DNA from: Lentibacter sp. XHP0401
Lineage (GTDB): Bacteria > Pseudomonadota > Alphaproteobacteria > Rhodobacterales > Rhodobacteraceae
Direction: 5' to 3'
DNA length: 64,000 nucleotides
Assembly: GCF_025751535.1 (NCBI RefSeq)
Contig: NZ_JAOWLC010000001.1
Coordinates: 310,001-374,000 of the forward strand
Numbering within the stretch: the first letter of the stretch is position 1; each line of letters opens with the position of its first letter. The position numbers were made by a program, and so were the translations under genes. Under the pieces are notes generated by a model. It did no database searches. It was given only the letters and a program-made list of their open reading frames with translations, and was not told the DNA's origin. Below are positions 9,613 to 18,465 of this stretch, piece by piece.

Positions 9613-11274
9613 ATGCTTCAGATTGATTCATGGAAACGAGTGCTGATCTGGCTCGTCGTTGCTGTAGGGCTTTTGTTTGCCTTGCCGAACGGATTTTACA
9701 CGCGGGTCGAAACTCACAACGATGCTGTAAAAGCAATCGAGGCAGGTGGGGCCGCTTCCAGCCTTAAAGAGCAGGCTGCACTTTGGCCAGAGTTTCTACC
9801 GTCGGGCTTGGTGAACCTCGGGCTTGATTTGCGGGGAGGCGCGCATCTGCTTGCCGAGGTAAAGGTTCAGGATGTATATGCCGCTCGCATCAAGGGGATG
9901 TGGCCCGAAATTCGTGACCTTCTGAGGGAAGAGCGTGATACTGTTGGCACGGTGCGGCTCCAGAACAGCAACGATAAAGAGCTGCGTATCCGTATTTCCA
10001 AACCTGAAGAGCTTCAGAATGCCGCTAGTCTGATCCGCGGTCTTGCACGCCCTGTGACAAGCTTGGCGGGTGCGGGAGCAAACGATATTGAGGTGAATGT
10101 TGAAGGCGAAAGTCTTGTCGTCCGTCTCTCGGAAGCCGAAATGCTTGCAACCGACGAGCGCACAGTGCGTCAGTCTCTTGAAATTATTCGCCGCAGGATT
10201 GATGAAGTTGGAACGCGCGAGCCCACGATCCAGCGCCAGGGAGGGGACCGTATCCTCATTCAGGTTCCTGGCCTCGGAAGCGCTGCAGAATTAAAAGAGA
10301 TTATCGGAACAACTGCGCAGCTAACCTTTCATTCTGTTGTGAGTCGCGCTTCCAGTGCCGATGCCCCTGCGGGGGCGGGCAACTATGTCTTGCCGTCGAT
10401 AGATGAGGAGGGGGTGTTTTACATCCTCGAAGAAGCGTCTGTCGTTACAGGCGAAGATCTGGTCGATGCGCAACCTGATTTTGACCAGAATGGTCGCCCC
10501 GCTGTTTCGTTCCGCTTTAACACCTCTGGCGCTCGACGTTTTGGAGATTACACAGCCGAAAACATCGGTTCTCCTTTTGCGATTGTTTTGGACCGTGAAG
10601 TGATCTCAGCCCCTGTTATCCAAAGCCACATTGCCGGCGGATCGGGTATTATCACAGGAAATTTCACGCTTGAAGAAAGCACTAATCTGGCCGTGCTTTT
10701 GCGCGCGGGTGCCTTGCCTGCTGGACTCGAGTTTCTGGAAGAGCGCACCATCGGGCCTGAATTGGGCGCCGATAGTATTGAAGCCGGCAAAATCGCCTGC
10801 ATCGTCGCATTTGCGGGCGTGTTGTTGTTTATGGTCATGAGCTACGGCTTGTTTGGTGTATTTGCCAATATCGCTCTTGTCATAAATGTTGTGCTTATCT
10901 TCGCACTGCTCTCTATGTTGGGGGCAACACTTACGCTCCCCGGGATTGCAGGGATTGTCCTCACGATCGGCATGGCCGTTGATGCAAACGTGCTTGTCTT
11001 CGAGCGGATACGAGAAGAGTTGAAGTCTGCAAAAGGGCCAGCCCGGGCGATTGATCTCGGCTATGAAAAGGCTCTTTCGGCGATTGTCGACGCCAATATC
11101 ACGACCTTTATTACGGCTGTTATCCTTTACGCTGTCGGCTCTGGCCCTGTACGAGGTTTTGCGATCACCTTGGGGCTTGGTATCCTGACATCCGTTTTCA
11201 CCGCGATCTTCGTAACACGCCTTATCGTTGTTATTTGGTTCGAGCGCCGCAAACCTAAAACGCTGGAGGTTTGA
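9613..11274 (+). CDS. secD: Protein translocase subunit SecD
   Basis: A 553-residue RND-like inner-membrane protein that uses the proton gradient to assist late stages of Sec export. It has an N-terminal helix (WLVVAVGLLFALPNGFY), the conserved LGLDLRGGAHLL segment, a large periplasmic domain with RRRIDEVGTREPTIQRQG, and a C-terminal block of five helices. Typical late motifs include FTLEESTNLAVLLRAGALPA and VLTIGMAVDANVLVFERIREE. The length is normal for the family. secF starts 3 bp after the stop. Confidence 0.97.
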   Translation: MLQIDSWKRVLIWLVVAVGLLFALPNGFYTRVETHNDAVKAIEAGGAASSLKEQAALWPEFLPSGLVNLGLDLRGGAHLLAEVKVQDVYAARIKGMWPEIRDLLREERDTVGTVRLQNSNDKELRIRISKPEELQNAASLIRGLARPVTSLAGAGANDIEVNVEGESLVVRLSEAEMLATDERTVRQSLEIIRRRIDEVGTREPTIQRQGGDRILIQVPGLGSAAELKEIIGTTAQLTFHSVVSRASSADAPAGAGNYVLPSIDEEGVFYILEEASVVTGEDLVDAQPDFDQNGRPAVSFRFNTSGARRFGDYTAENIGSPFAIVLDREVISAPVIQSHIAGGSGIITGNFTLEESTNLAVLLRAGALPAGLEFLEERTIGPELGADSIEAGKIACIVAFAGVLLFMVMSYGLFGVFANIALVINVVLIFALLSMLGATLTLPGIAGIVLTIGMAVDANVLVFERIREELKSAKGPARAIDLGYEKALSAIVDANITTFITAVILYAVGSGPVRGFAITLGLGILTSVFTAIFVTRLIVVIWFERRKPKTLEV

Positions 11275-11277
11275 CCC

Positions 11278-12246
11278 ATGCGATTGAGACTTGTTCCACA
11301 AGAGACAAACTGGGATTTTTTTGCGCGCTATAAGCTATGGCTGGGCATCTCTGCTATTATGATGGTTATTGCGTTTGTAAGTTTTCTTTTGCAGGGCTTG
11401 AACTATGGCATCGATTTCCGCGGAGGCACGACAATCCGCACAGATAGCACACAGCCGGTTGTGATTGCCGATTACCGAGAAGCGATTGAGCCTCTTCAGC
11501 TTGGGGACATCACGATCACTGAAGTCTTCGACCCAACGTTTGGAGAAGACAAGAATGTCGCTATGATACGCATTCAAGCGCAGGATGGCGAAGAGGCGGT
11601 TACGACCGAGGTGATTGAAACAGTCCACACAGCACTAAAAACTGTCGCCTCCGATATAACCTTTAGCTCTGTTGAAAGCGTCGGCCCAAAGGTCTCTGGG
11701 GAGCTTATTCAAACAGCTGTAATTGCAGTGCTTTTAGCAATCGGGGCGGTTCTTATCTATATCTGGCTTCGCTTTGAATGGCAGTTCGCCGTCGGTGCGG
11801 TGGTTGCTTTGGTGCATGACGTGTTATTGACCATCGGGATTTTCTCCGAGCTTCAGATACGTTTTGATTTGGCGATCATTGCAGCGCTTCTGACAATCGT
11901 TGGCTATTCGCTTAACGATACGGTTGTTGTGTTTGACCGTGTTCGAGAAAACCTTCGCAAGTATAAGCAGAAGCCGCTCAAAGACGTTATGAATCTTTCA
12001 ATCAATGAAACGCTCAGTCGTACTATGATGACATCGGTCACAACACTGCTTGCCCTTTTTGCTCTGTTCATGCTTGGTGGTGACGTCATCCGTGGCTTTG
12101 TCTTTGCTATGATCTGGGGTGTTATCGTCGGAACATACAGTTCTGTTTTCGTGGCTTCTACGATCCTTCTTTGGCTTGGTGTCAAGCGCGACTGGTCAAA
12201 GCCTGATGGCACAACGGGGAACCAATTCGCGAATGTAGATGCCTGA
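11278..12246 (+). CDS. secF: Protein translocase subunit SecF
   Basis: A 322-residue partner of SecD. It shows the N-terminal helix, the FLLQGLNYGIDFRGGTTI motif, a periplasmic domain and five C-terminal helices including GYSLNDTVVVFDRVREN and the conserved NETLSRTMMTS. It begins 3 bp after secD and its last 8 bp overlap the next gene, so the block is probably one transcript. The length is standard. Confidence 0.97.
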   Translation: MRLRLVPQETNWDFFARYKLWLGISAIMMVIAFVSFLLQGLNYGIDFRGGTTIRTDSTQPVVIADYREAIEPLQLGDITITEVFDPTFGEDKNVAMIRIQAQDGEEAVTTEVIETVHTALKTVASDITFSSVESVGPKVSGELIQTAVIAVLLAIGAVLIYIWLRFEWQFAVGAVVALVHDVLLTIGIFSELQIRFDLAIIAALLTIVGYSLNDTVVVFDRVRENLRKYKQKPLKDVMNLSINETLSRTMMTSVTTLLALFALFMLGGDVIRGFVFAMIWGVIVGTYSSVFVASTILLWLGVKRDWSKPDGTTGNQFANVDA

Positions 12247-12991
12247 AGCACTACACCAGGCTTTAGGCCAACATGGCCTATTGCTTCTTGTGCTGACGGT
12301 GTTTGTTGCGGGTGTCGTTCGCGGGTTTTCGGGCTTTGGCACTGCAATGGTGTTTATCCCTGTAGCAAGCAAATTTATCGAGCCTGTTTGGGTTCTGGTC
12401 GCTTTAACTGTTATGGATGTACTTGGGCCTATACCAAACTTGCCAAAAGCATGGCGTGATGGTGAGCCAAAGGATGTTGCGCGTCTCGGTATGGCCACGA
12501 TCGTTGCCTTGCCATTCGGGTTGGCCCTGCTTTTTGCCGTTCCTGTTGAAGTCTTTCGTTATTTAGTCGCCGCGCTGGCAATCATCGTGCCAATCTCCCT
12601 TTTGGCAGGCCTGCGCTATAAGGGGCAGCTTACACCTTTTGTGCTTTATGCTGGAGGGGCTGTTGCGGGGATAACAGGCGGCGCAGCAGGGCTTCCTGGG
12701 CCGCCTGTTATAATGCTTTATGCCGCGAGTATGAAACCTGTCCGAAGCATTCGGGCTAACACCATGATGTACCTATTCCTGTTTGATATCGCTCTTCTGT
12801 CTTGGCTTTTCTTTCAGGATAAGCTTGAAGCGGTTCCAATCTGGCTTGGGCTATTGTTTTTCGCACCAGCAATATTGGGAAACATTGTTGGTGCAACCCT
12901 CTTTGATCCTTCACGAGAAAAGCAGTATCGAGGTATAGCCTATTGTATCATCTTGCTTGCGGCGCTGACATCACTTCCACTATGGGACTAA
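12239..12991 (+). CDS. TSUP-family permease (TauE/SafE-like)
   Basis: A 250-residue membrane protein of the sulfite exporter TauE/SafE (TSUP) family. Two related halves each carry a Gly/Phe/Pro-rich signature: VRGFSGFGTAMVFIPV near the N-terminus and GGAAGLPGPPVIMLY in the middle. About seven or eight helices are visible. The start lies within the end of secF (8-bp overlap), pointing to translational coupling. Family members move sulfite, sulfonates or other small organic anions; the substrate here is unknown and the link to Sec genes is probably positional. Confidence 0.85.
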   Translation: MPEALHQALGQHGLLLLVLTVFVAGVVRGFSGFGTAMVFIPVASKFIEPVWVLVALTVMDVLGPIPNLPKAWRDGEPKDVARLGMATIVALPFGLALLFAVPVEVFRYLVAALAIIVPISLLAGLRYKGQLTPFVLYAGGAVAGITGGAAGLPGPPVIMLYAASMKPVRSIRANTMMYLFLFDIALLSWLFFQDKLEAVPIWLGLLFFAPAILGNIVGATLFDPSREKQYRGIAYCIILLAALTSLPLWD

Positions 12992-13348
12992 ATGATGAAA
13001 CTCACTGAAATGCAGTTCAACGAGGCGCAACCCGTCGATGGTTATGGCCCAGGCTATTTCCGCATCGGTGGCCAAAGGGTTGATGGTGGCATTTTGCTTA
13101 CAGCTTCTAAAGTGCGCTCCTGGGAAGGATACGCTGATGTGGAAAACCTTTTGTCTCTCCAGGGCAACGTGGATGTGATATTCATTGGCACAGGTGCCGA
13201 GATATCTCATTTGCCTACTGACTTGCGAGAGCGCATCGAAAAGGCGGGCATGGGTGTTGAAATCATGAATTCACCCGCTGCCTGTCGCACTTACAATGTG
13301 CTTGCGGCGGAAGGGCGGCGTGTTGCCCTTGCTGCTTTACCGGTGTGA
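12992..13348 (+). CDS. Mth938-domain protein (DUF498), NDUFAF3-like
   Basis: A 118-residue soluble protein of the Mth938/DUF498 family. It shows YGPGYFRIGGQRVDGGILL, then DVIFIGTGAEISHLP and the end motif MNSPAACRTYNVLAAEGRRVALAALPV, which are typical of the family. The mitochondrial member NDUFAF3 is an assembly factor of respiratory complex I, and alphaproteobacterial relatives are plausible ancestors of it. The gene starts directly after the TSUP stop with two consecutive ATG codons (12992 or 12995). It lies between secDF and ccm genes, all involved in building membrane or periplasmic proteins. Confidence 0.88.
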   Translation: MMKLTEMQFNEAQPVDGYGPGYFRIGGQRVDGGILLTASKVRSWEGYADVENLLSLQGNVDVIFIGTGAEISHLPTDLRERIEKAGMGVEIMNSPAACRTYNVLAAEGRRVALAALPV

Positions 13349-13356
13349 AAGGTTAG

Positions 13357-13977
13357 ATGATGGAACTTGTGGTCGACAATCTCGGCGTGGCGCGTGGGGG
13401 TATACCTGTCCTAGAGGGCGTAAGTTTTTCTGTGAGCGCGGGGCAGGCGCTTGTTTTGCGTGGCCCCAACGGTATCGGCAAGACAACTTTGCTACGCACT
13501 CTGGCAGGCTTGCAGGCGCCGCTGTCGGGCAAGATCAGCCTTGATCGTGAAGCGATGGCTTATGCCGCACATGTCGATGGGATCAAAACGACTCTGACTG
13601 TTGAGGAAAACCTTCACTTTTGGGCAAGTGTTTTTGATGTACCCGAAATTGAAAGCGCGATTTCTGCTTTCGAATTGGAGGCATTGCGAACGCGGTCCGC
13701 GGGTATGCTGTCTGCTGGCCAAAAGCGCCGCTTGGGTTTGGCACGGCTTATGGTGACCGGTCGTCCTGTCTGGATTCTGGATGAGCCGACCGTTTCTCTT
13801 GATCAAGCGGCTGTTGCGATGTTCGGTGAGGTGATAAAAAGACACCTTGCCAGCGGTGGAATGGCGATTATGGCAACGCATATCGACCTCGGATTGGAAG
13901 ATGCTGTTACCTTTGATCTTGGACACTTGAAAGCAACCTCGAACCTTGCAGAAAACTTTGACGAGGCCTTCCTATGA
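13357..13977 (+). CDS. ccmA: Cytochrome c maturation ATP-binding protein CcmA
   Basis: A 206-residue ABC ATPase of the CcmABCD heme-handling complex. The Walker A motif is [11 protein letters not shown] at about residues 35-45, the signature is [14 protein letters not shown], and Walker B is VWILDEPTV. The gene begins 8 bp after the Mth938 protein with ATGATG and ends 4 bp inside ccmB. The small single-domain size is normal for CcmA. Confidence 0.95.
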   Translation: MMELVVDNLGVARGGIPVLEGVSFSVSAGQALVLRGPNGIGKTTLLRTLAGLQAPLSGKISLDREAMAYAAHVDGIKTTLTVEENLHFWASVFDVPEIESAISAFELEALRTRSAGMLSAGQKRRLGLARLMVTGRPVWILDEPTVSLDQAAVAMFGEVIKRHLASGGMAIMATHIDLGLEDAVTFDLGHLKATSNLAENFDEAFL

Positions 13978-14630
13978 TGGCACTTCTGAAACGTGACATG
14001 CGCCTTGCTGTGCGTGCTGGCGGTGGCTTCGGACTTGGGCTTTCGTTTTTTCTTATAGTCGTCGTGCTCATTCCCTTTGGTGTTGGCCCTGAAACAGGCC
14101 TTCTTGGGCGGATTGCCCCCGGAGTTCTTTGGGTCGCAGCACTGTTGGCGTGCTTGCTCTCGCTCGATAGAGTTTTTTCGCTTGATTTCGAAGACGGCTC
14201 GTTGGACCTCTTGGCAACATCTCCTTTGCCGCTAGAAGGGGTTGTTGCCATTAAAGCTATTGCGCACTGGTTGACGACGGGCCTGCCTCTGGTCTTCGCG
14301 GCTCCTGTCTTTGCATTGTTGATGAGCCTTCCCGTAAATGGGTACTCGGCTCTTGTCGTCTCGCTTTTTTTGGGCACGCCAGCGCTTTCTGTAATAGGCG
14401 CTTTCGGTGCAGCACTTACTGTGGGCATCAAGCGTGGGGGGCTACTCCTTAGTCTCTTGGTTTTGCCACTCTATGTGCCGACACTCATTTTCGGAGCGGA
14501 AGTTTCGCGCCGTGGAGCGGAGGGGCAAGACTACACAACACCGCTTCTCATGCTTGCTGGCGTAAGCTTTGCTGCTTTGGCTCTACTGCCATTTGCGAGC
14601 GCCGCTGTGTTGAGGGTGAACTTGCGCTAA
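13974..14630 (+). CDS. ccmB: Heme exporter membrane protein CcmB
   Basis: A 218-residue polytopic membrane protein with six predicted helices, the permease partner of CcmA. The [20 protein letters not shown] segment and the Gly/Leu-rich final helices match CcmB. It overlaps ccmA by 4 bp (ATGA) and is followed after about 70 bp by ccmC. Confidence 0.94.
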   Translation: MMALLKRDMRLAVRAGGGFGLGLSFFLIVVVLIPFGVGPETGLLGRIAPGVLWVAALLACLLSLDRVFSLDFEDGSLDLLATSPLPLEGVVAIKAIAHWLTTGLPLVFAAPVFALLMSLPVNGYSALVVSLFLGTPALSVIGAFGAALTVGIKRGGLLLSLLVLPLYVPTLIFGAEVSRRGAEGQDYTTPLLMLAGVSFAALALLPFASAAVLRVNLR

Positions 14631-14700
14631 TGTGACATCTCGGCACTGGAAATTCTTTTCAAATTCAGGCATGGGAATACGTGAAAAGAGGAAGTGTTAT

Positions 14701-15432
14701 ATGGCGTCGATTTGGGAATATGCGAACCCGCTCAAGTTCATGCGGACAAGCGAAACGATTTTACCGTTTGTTGCTTGGGGAGCATCGATTTGTCTGGTTG
14801 TGGGGTTGATTTGGGGCTTTTTCTTTACTCCTGATGACTTTCGCCAAGGCTCGACTGTGAAAATTTTCTACATTCATGTCCCAAGTGCGATGATGGCCAT
14901 CAATATCTGGGTAATGATGCTAATCACGTCACTTGTTTGGATCATTCGGCGGCATCATGTGAGTGCTCTCGCTGCGCGTGCAGCGGCACCCATCGGAGCA
15001 GTTATGACGCTTATCGCACTCTATACTGGTGCTGTTTGGGGGCAGCCAATGTGGGGCACTTGGTGGGCTTGGGATCCAAGACTGACTTCATTCCTGATCC
15101 TGTTTCTCTTCTATTTGGGGTATATGGCTCTTTGGGCCGCGATCGAAAATGATGACACAGCGGCCGATCTTACAAGTGTGCTTTGCCTCGTTGGGTCAGT
15201 GTTCGCGCTGTTGTCGCGTTATGCGGTTAACTTCTGGAACCAAGGTCTGCATCAGGGCGCTTCACTTTCCCTTGATAAGCAAGAAAACGTAGCGGATGTA
15301 TTCTGGTATCCCGCTCTTGTGGCTATAGCTGGCTTTGTGCTTCTTTTCGTCACCTTGGTTATTATTCGTACCAACACTGAAATCAGAGCCAGACGCTCGC
15401 GAGCGTTGCTGGCTAGGGAGCGTATGAGTTGA
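14701..15432 (+). CDS. ccmC: Heme-delivery protein CcmC
   Basis: A 243-residue membrane protein that loads heme onto CcmE during cytochrome c maturation. The periplasmic tryptophan-rich heme-binding motif WGTWWAWDPRLTS is present, with six helices around it. I place the start at the ATG at 14701 (MASIWEYANPLKFM), preceded by GAGGAAG at good spacing; the ATG at 14632 would add 23 residues foreign to the family. The stop shares one base with the ccmD start. Confidence 0.95.
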   Translation: MASIWEYANPLKFMRTSETILPFVAWGASICLVVGLIWGFFFTPDDFRQGSTVKIFYIHVPSAMMAINIWVMMLITSLVWIIRRHHVSALAARAAAPIGAVMTLIALYTGAVWGQPMWGTWWAWDPRLTSFLILFLFYLGYMALWAAIENDDTAADLTSVLCLVGSVFALLSRYAVNFWNQGLHQGASLSLDKQENVADVFWYPALVAIAGFVLLFVTLVIIRTNTEIRARRSRALLARERMS

Positions 15433-15587
15433 TGCCTGACCTAGGGAAATATGCAGCGGAAGTCTTGTCAGCCTATGGCGTGTCTATCGCACTTCTTTTG
15501 GGAATTGTCTGGGCGAGCCTCGCGCGCTCTAAGCGTGTGAAAGCCGAGCTTGATGCAATCGAGAAGCGGAGATCAGAAAATGGCTAA
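15432..15587 (+). CDS. ccmD: Heme exporter small subunit CcmD
   Basis: A 51-residue membrane peptide (MPDLGKYAAEVLSAYG at the start), one helix and a charged tail ending AELDAIEKRRSENG. CcmD is needed to release holo-CcmE from CcmC. It is shorter than most automatic gene callers report, but position and pattern fit well. Its ATG shares the A of the ccmC stop (TGATG), and its last 8 bp overlap the ccmG start. Confidence 0.92.
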   Translation: MPDLGKYAAEVLSAYGVSIALLLGIVWASLARSKRVKAELDAIEKRRSENG

Positions 15588-16122
15588 GCTCTCTCCGATG
15601 ATGCTGGCTCCTCCCGTGATCTTTCTTGGATTGGCGGTTCTGATGTTCGTGGGGCTTCAACGCGAAGACCCCGACTCGCTTCCTTCGGCACTGGAAGGAA
15701 AGCCCGCACCTGCTGTAATGGTTTCTGGTCTGGGCGGGAAGAGCGCCTTCAATGACCAGACACTACGTGACGGTGAGGTGAAACTAGTTAACTTTTGGGC
15801 GAGTTGGTGTGCCCCATGCCGCGTAGAACATCCGCAACTTGAAGAACTGGCTTCTGAAGGGATCGCGATATACGGGGTGAATTATAAAGATAAAGCTCCC
15901 AATGCGCTCAAATTTTTGAAAGACCTTGGTGATCCGTATAAAGCCATTGGTGCAGATGAATCAGGGCGCATGGCGTTGAACTGGGGTGTTTATGGCGTTC
16001 CTGAAACTTATGTGATTTCGGGTGACGGAACCATAGTTTTACGCTTCGCTGGACCTATAACCAAGCGTGTGATCGCAGAGACAATTCGCCCTGCAATCGC
16101 ACGCGCACATGGAGGCTCATAA
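15580..16122 (+). CDS. ccmG: Thiol:disulfide interchange protein CcmG/DsbE
   Basis: A 180-residue membrane-anchored periplasmic thioredoxin-fold protein that reduces apocytochrome c cysteines. An N-terminal anchor (LAPPVIFLGLAVLMFVGL) precedes the active site WASWCAPC, with cysteines at residues 77 and 80. The Gly-Val-Pro loop (YGVPETYVI) is further downstream. The ATG at 15580 is inside ccmD. It is the last gene of the run from yajC, and the next gene is convergent and begins at the following base. Confidence 0.95.
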   Translation: MAKLSPMMLAPPVIFLGLAVLMFVGLQREDPDSLPSALEGKPAPAVMVSGLGGKSAFNDQTLRDGEVKLVNFWASWCAPCRVEHPQLEELASEGIAIYGVNYKDKAPNALKFLKDLGDPYKAIGADESGRMALNWGVYGVPETYVISGDGTIVLRFAGPITKRVIAETIRPAIARAHGGS

Positions 16123-17337
16123 TCACTCAGCCAAACTGGTTTCGATGTGGTTGGAGCGCTCTAGTGTTCTGTGAACTGGGCATTTGTCCGCAATCTCTAG
16201 GAGCTTTTGCCGCTGCTCTGCTGTGAGGTTACCCTCCAATCTGATTTTACGTTGAAAGCGGTCAATTTTTTCGCCAGAACTGCTGCTTGCGTCTTGCGCG
16301 TGAACTTTCTCGTGGCACACGTCGACGCTGACATGATCAAGAGGCCAACCCTTTCTGCGCGCATACATACGGATGGTCATCGAAGTACATGCGCCAAGCC
16401 CTGCACTGACAAACCCATAAGGGCTCATACCTCTGTTCGTACCGCCGTAGGCTTCTGGTTCATCAGCAAGAGTATGGTGGTGTGGGCCAGACATGATGTC
16501 TTGCAAGAAGCCTTTCGGATCAGCCTCGCTGACACGCGTAATCCCTTCGGGCGCGCCCGGTGGTGGAGCGGGAGCGCGTAAATCAAGATAGCGCGTTACC
16601 CAAGAGCTGATCACTTCGGCGGCATATTCGGCATCCTGAGGATTGGTGATCAGATGATCGGCATCATCTAGGGTGATAAAACTCTTTGGGTGCTTGGCTG
16701 CGAGAAAGATTGACGCCGCATTATCGATGCTGACGATCTCGTCTCTGGGCGCATGCAAGACAAGTAGAGCCTTACCGAGTGTGCTAATCGCTTCATCTAG
16801 CTTGTGACTGGAGATATCGTTCAGAAAGCTCTCGTTGATGGTAAAGCTGCGCCCCCCCAAACAGACGTCTGCAGAGCCGGTTTCGGAAATCTCCGCGTGC
16901 TTGTGGGCGAAGTTTTCGGTAACGTGATCCGGTTCGAAGGGTGCGCCAATTGTGACAACCGCCTTTGCAGATTGAATGCTTTTGGCCGCAGCAATAACCG
17001 CCGCACCACCGAGACTATGGCCGATCAAGATATCAGGCGCAAAACCTTGTTCGCTCATAGAAACTGCTGCGGCTTTCAAATCATCTATATTGGTTGAAAA
17101 GCCGGTGTTTGAAAATTCACCTTCGGAGTGCCCAAGCCCTGTGAAATCAAACCGTAAAACAGCAATACCATGCGCTGTGAGGCGCTGTGCTATGCGGCGT
17201 GCAGCTGCTATATCTTTGGAGCAGGTGAAGCAATGCGCGAACAGGGCATTTCCGAGGTGTGGCCCTTCGGGAAGGTCGAGCCTCGCACAAAGCGAATGCC
17301 CCTCAGGGCTCATAAACGTAAATCTCTTCGTCGGCAT
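16123..17337 (-). CDS. Fused alpha/beta hydrolase and OsmC-family protein
   Basis: A 404-residue two-domain protein. Residues 1-255 are an alpha/beta hydrolase with nucleophile elbow GHSLGG, a likely acid in HAPRDEIVSID and the histidine in DDADHLI. Residues 270-404 are an OsmC/Ohr-like domain with ACTSMTIRMYARRKGWPLDHV and the cysteine-bearing KCPVHRTL. OsmC-type proteins reduce organic hydroperoxides with a Cys pair; this fused form is known in several proteobacteria, but its substrate is not settled. The stop abuts the convergent ccmG stop. A monocistronic promoter in the 226-bp gap upstream is likely. Confidence 0.9.
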   Translation of the reverse strand: MPTKRFTFMSPEGHSLCARLDLPEGPHLGNALFAHCFTCSKDIAAARRIAQRLTAHGIAVLRFDFTGLGHSEGEFSNTGFSTNIDDLKAAAVSMSEQGFAPDILIGHSLGGAAVIAAAKSIQSAKAVVTIGAPFEPDHVTENFAHKHAEISETGSADVCLGGRSFTINESFLNDISSHKLDEAISTLGKALLVLHAPRDEIVSIDNAASIFLAAKHPKSFITLDDADHLITNPQDAEYAAEVISSWVTRYLDLRAPAPPPGAPEGITRVSEADPKGFLQDIMSGPHHHTLADEPEAYGGTNRGMSPYGFVSAGLGACTSMTIRMYARRKGWPLDHVSVDVCHEKVHAQDASSSSGEKIDRFQRKIRLEGNLTAEQRQKLLEIADKCPVHRTLERSNHIETSLAE

Positions 17338-17563
17338 GTCTGTTCCTTCTAGGCTATGCTTGAAGGGTAAGAGCGTAAACTGCTCAGTGCTAGCCTTGTG
17401 ACGAAGCTGTCACGCTGATGTGACGATTGATTCAGCTAGGTTTTGAACTTGCTTCAAGAAAAAACTGATACTGCTTCAAGTAACTTGGCGCAGGATTACC
17501 CTTGGATTGTCCGTAGTATCGAGCTTGAATGCAACAATAAGAAATCACCTCCGGGGGTAGACC

Positions 17564-18394
17564 GTGACAAAATCAGATTACTATGTGCCGCAAGGCGGTC
17601 TTGCTCCCCAAACGCAGCTCCTCACAGACAGGGCAATGTTTACAGAAGCTTATGCGGTGATCCCGAAAGGGACGTTCAGTGACATTGTCACGAGCTTATT
17701 GCCTTTTTGGGAAGGCGCGCGCTTTTGGGTCATCGCTCGGCCGTTGTCTGGTTTTGCAGAAACGTTCTCGCAATACATTGCGGAAGTTCAGCCCAACGGT
17801 GGGAGCGAGCAACCTGAGACAGAAGCCGGCGTGCAATCCGTTATATTCGTGGTCGGCGGGGGGCTGACGCTGACTATTGATGGTATGCAACACCAGCTTG
17901 AGGCTGGGGGCTATGCTTATATCCCGGCCGAGGCGCAGTGGGCACTACGCAATAACACGGAAGATGCCGTGCGTTTTCACTGGGTTCGTAAACGCTATGA
18001 GGCCGTTGAAGGACTTGATGCGCCGGGCGCTTTTGTCACCAATGAGAAGGCCCTAGCGCCAAATCCGATGCCTGGGACAGGGGGTAAATGGTCAACAACG
18101 CGCTTTGTTGATCCCTCTGATCTTCGCCACGACATGCATGTGAATATCGTAACTTTTCAACCTGGTGCGGTAATTCCTTTTGCTGAAACGCACGTTATGG
18201 AACATGGGCTATACGTTTTGGAGGGTAAAGCTGTCTACCGTCTCAATCAGGATTGGGTCGAAGTAGAAGCTGGAGATTTTATGTGGCTTCGAGCGTTTTG
18301 TCCGCAAGCTTGCTATGCGGGTGGGCCTGGTCCATTCCGTTACCTGCTATATAAAGATGTAAACAGGCACATGAAGTTCCCTGCTAATTTCTGA
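17564..18394 (+). CDS. allE: (S)-ureidoglycine aminohydrolase
   Basis: A 276-residue bicupin protein that converts (S)-ureidoglycine to (S)-ureidoglycolate and ammonia in allantoin breakdown. Two cupin halves are visible: GVQSVIFVVGGGLTLTIDG in the first, and PFAETHVMEHGLYVLEGKAV, with the metal-ligand histidines and glutamate, in the second. It starts with GTG at 17564, with GGGGG just upstream. Adjacent allA, puuE-uraD, uraH and puuD support the assignment. A strong terminator follows at 18422. Confidence 0.92.
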   Translation: MTKSDYYVPQGGLAPQTQLLTDRAMFTEAYAVIPKGTFSDIVTSLLPFWEGARFWVIARPLSGFAETFSQYIAEVQPNGGSEQPETEAGVQSVIFVVGGGLTLTIDGMQHQLEAGGYAYIPAEAQWALRNNTEDAVRFHWVRKRYEAVEGLDAPGAFVTNEKALAPNPMPGTGGKWSTTRFVDPSDLRHDMHVNIVTFQPGAVIPFAETHVMEHGLYVLEGKAVYRLNQDWVEVEAGDFMWLRAFCPQACYAGGPGPFRYLLYKDVNRHMKFPANF

Positions 18395-18421
18395 TATCGA
18401 TAGTTCAGGGTTCCAACAGAA

Positions 18422-18456
18422 AACCGGCGCCTCATGTGAGCGCCGGTTAATTTTTT
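18422..18456. terminator. Rho-independent terminator between allE and the NCS2 permease
   Basis: A 9-bp perfect inverted repeat, AACCGGCGC at 18422-18430 and GCGCCGGTT at 18440-18448, is followed by TAATTTTTT. It lies between two convergent genes and may serve both, though the T-run favours the + strand gene allE. Confidence 0.88.
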
Positions 18457-18465
18457 CAGGGATTT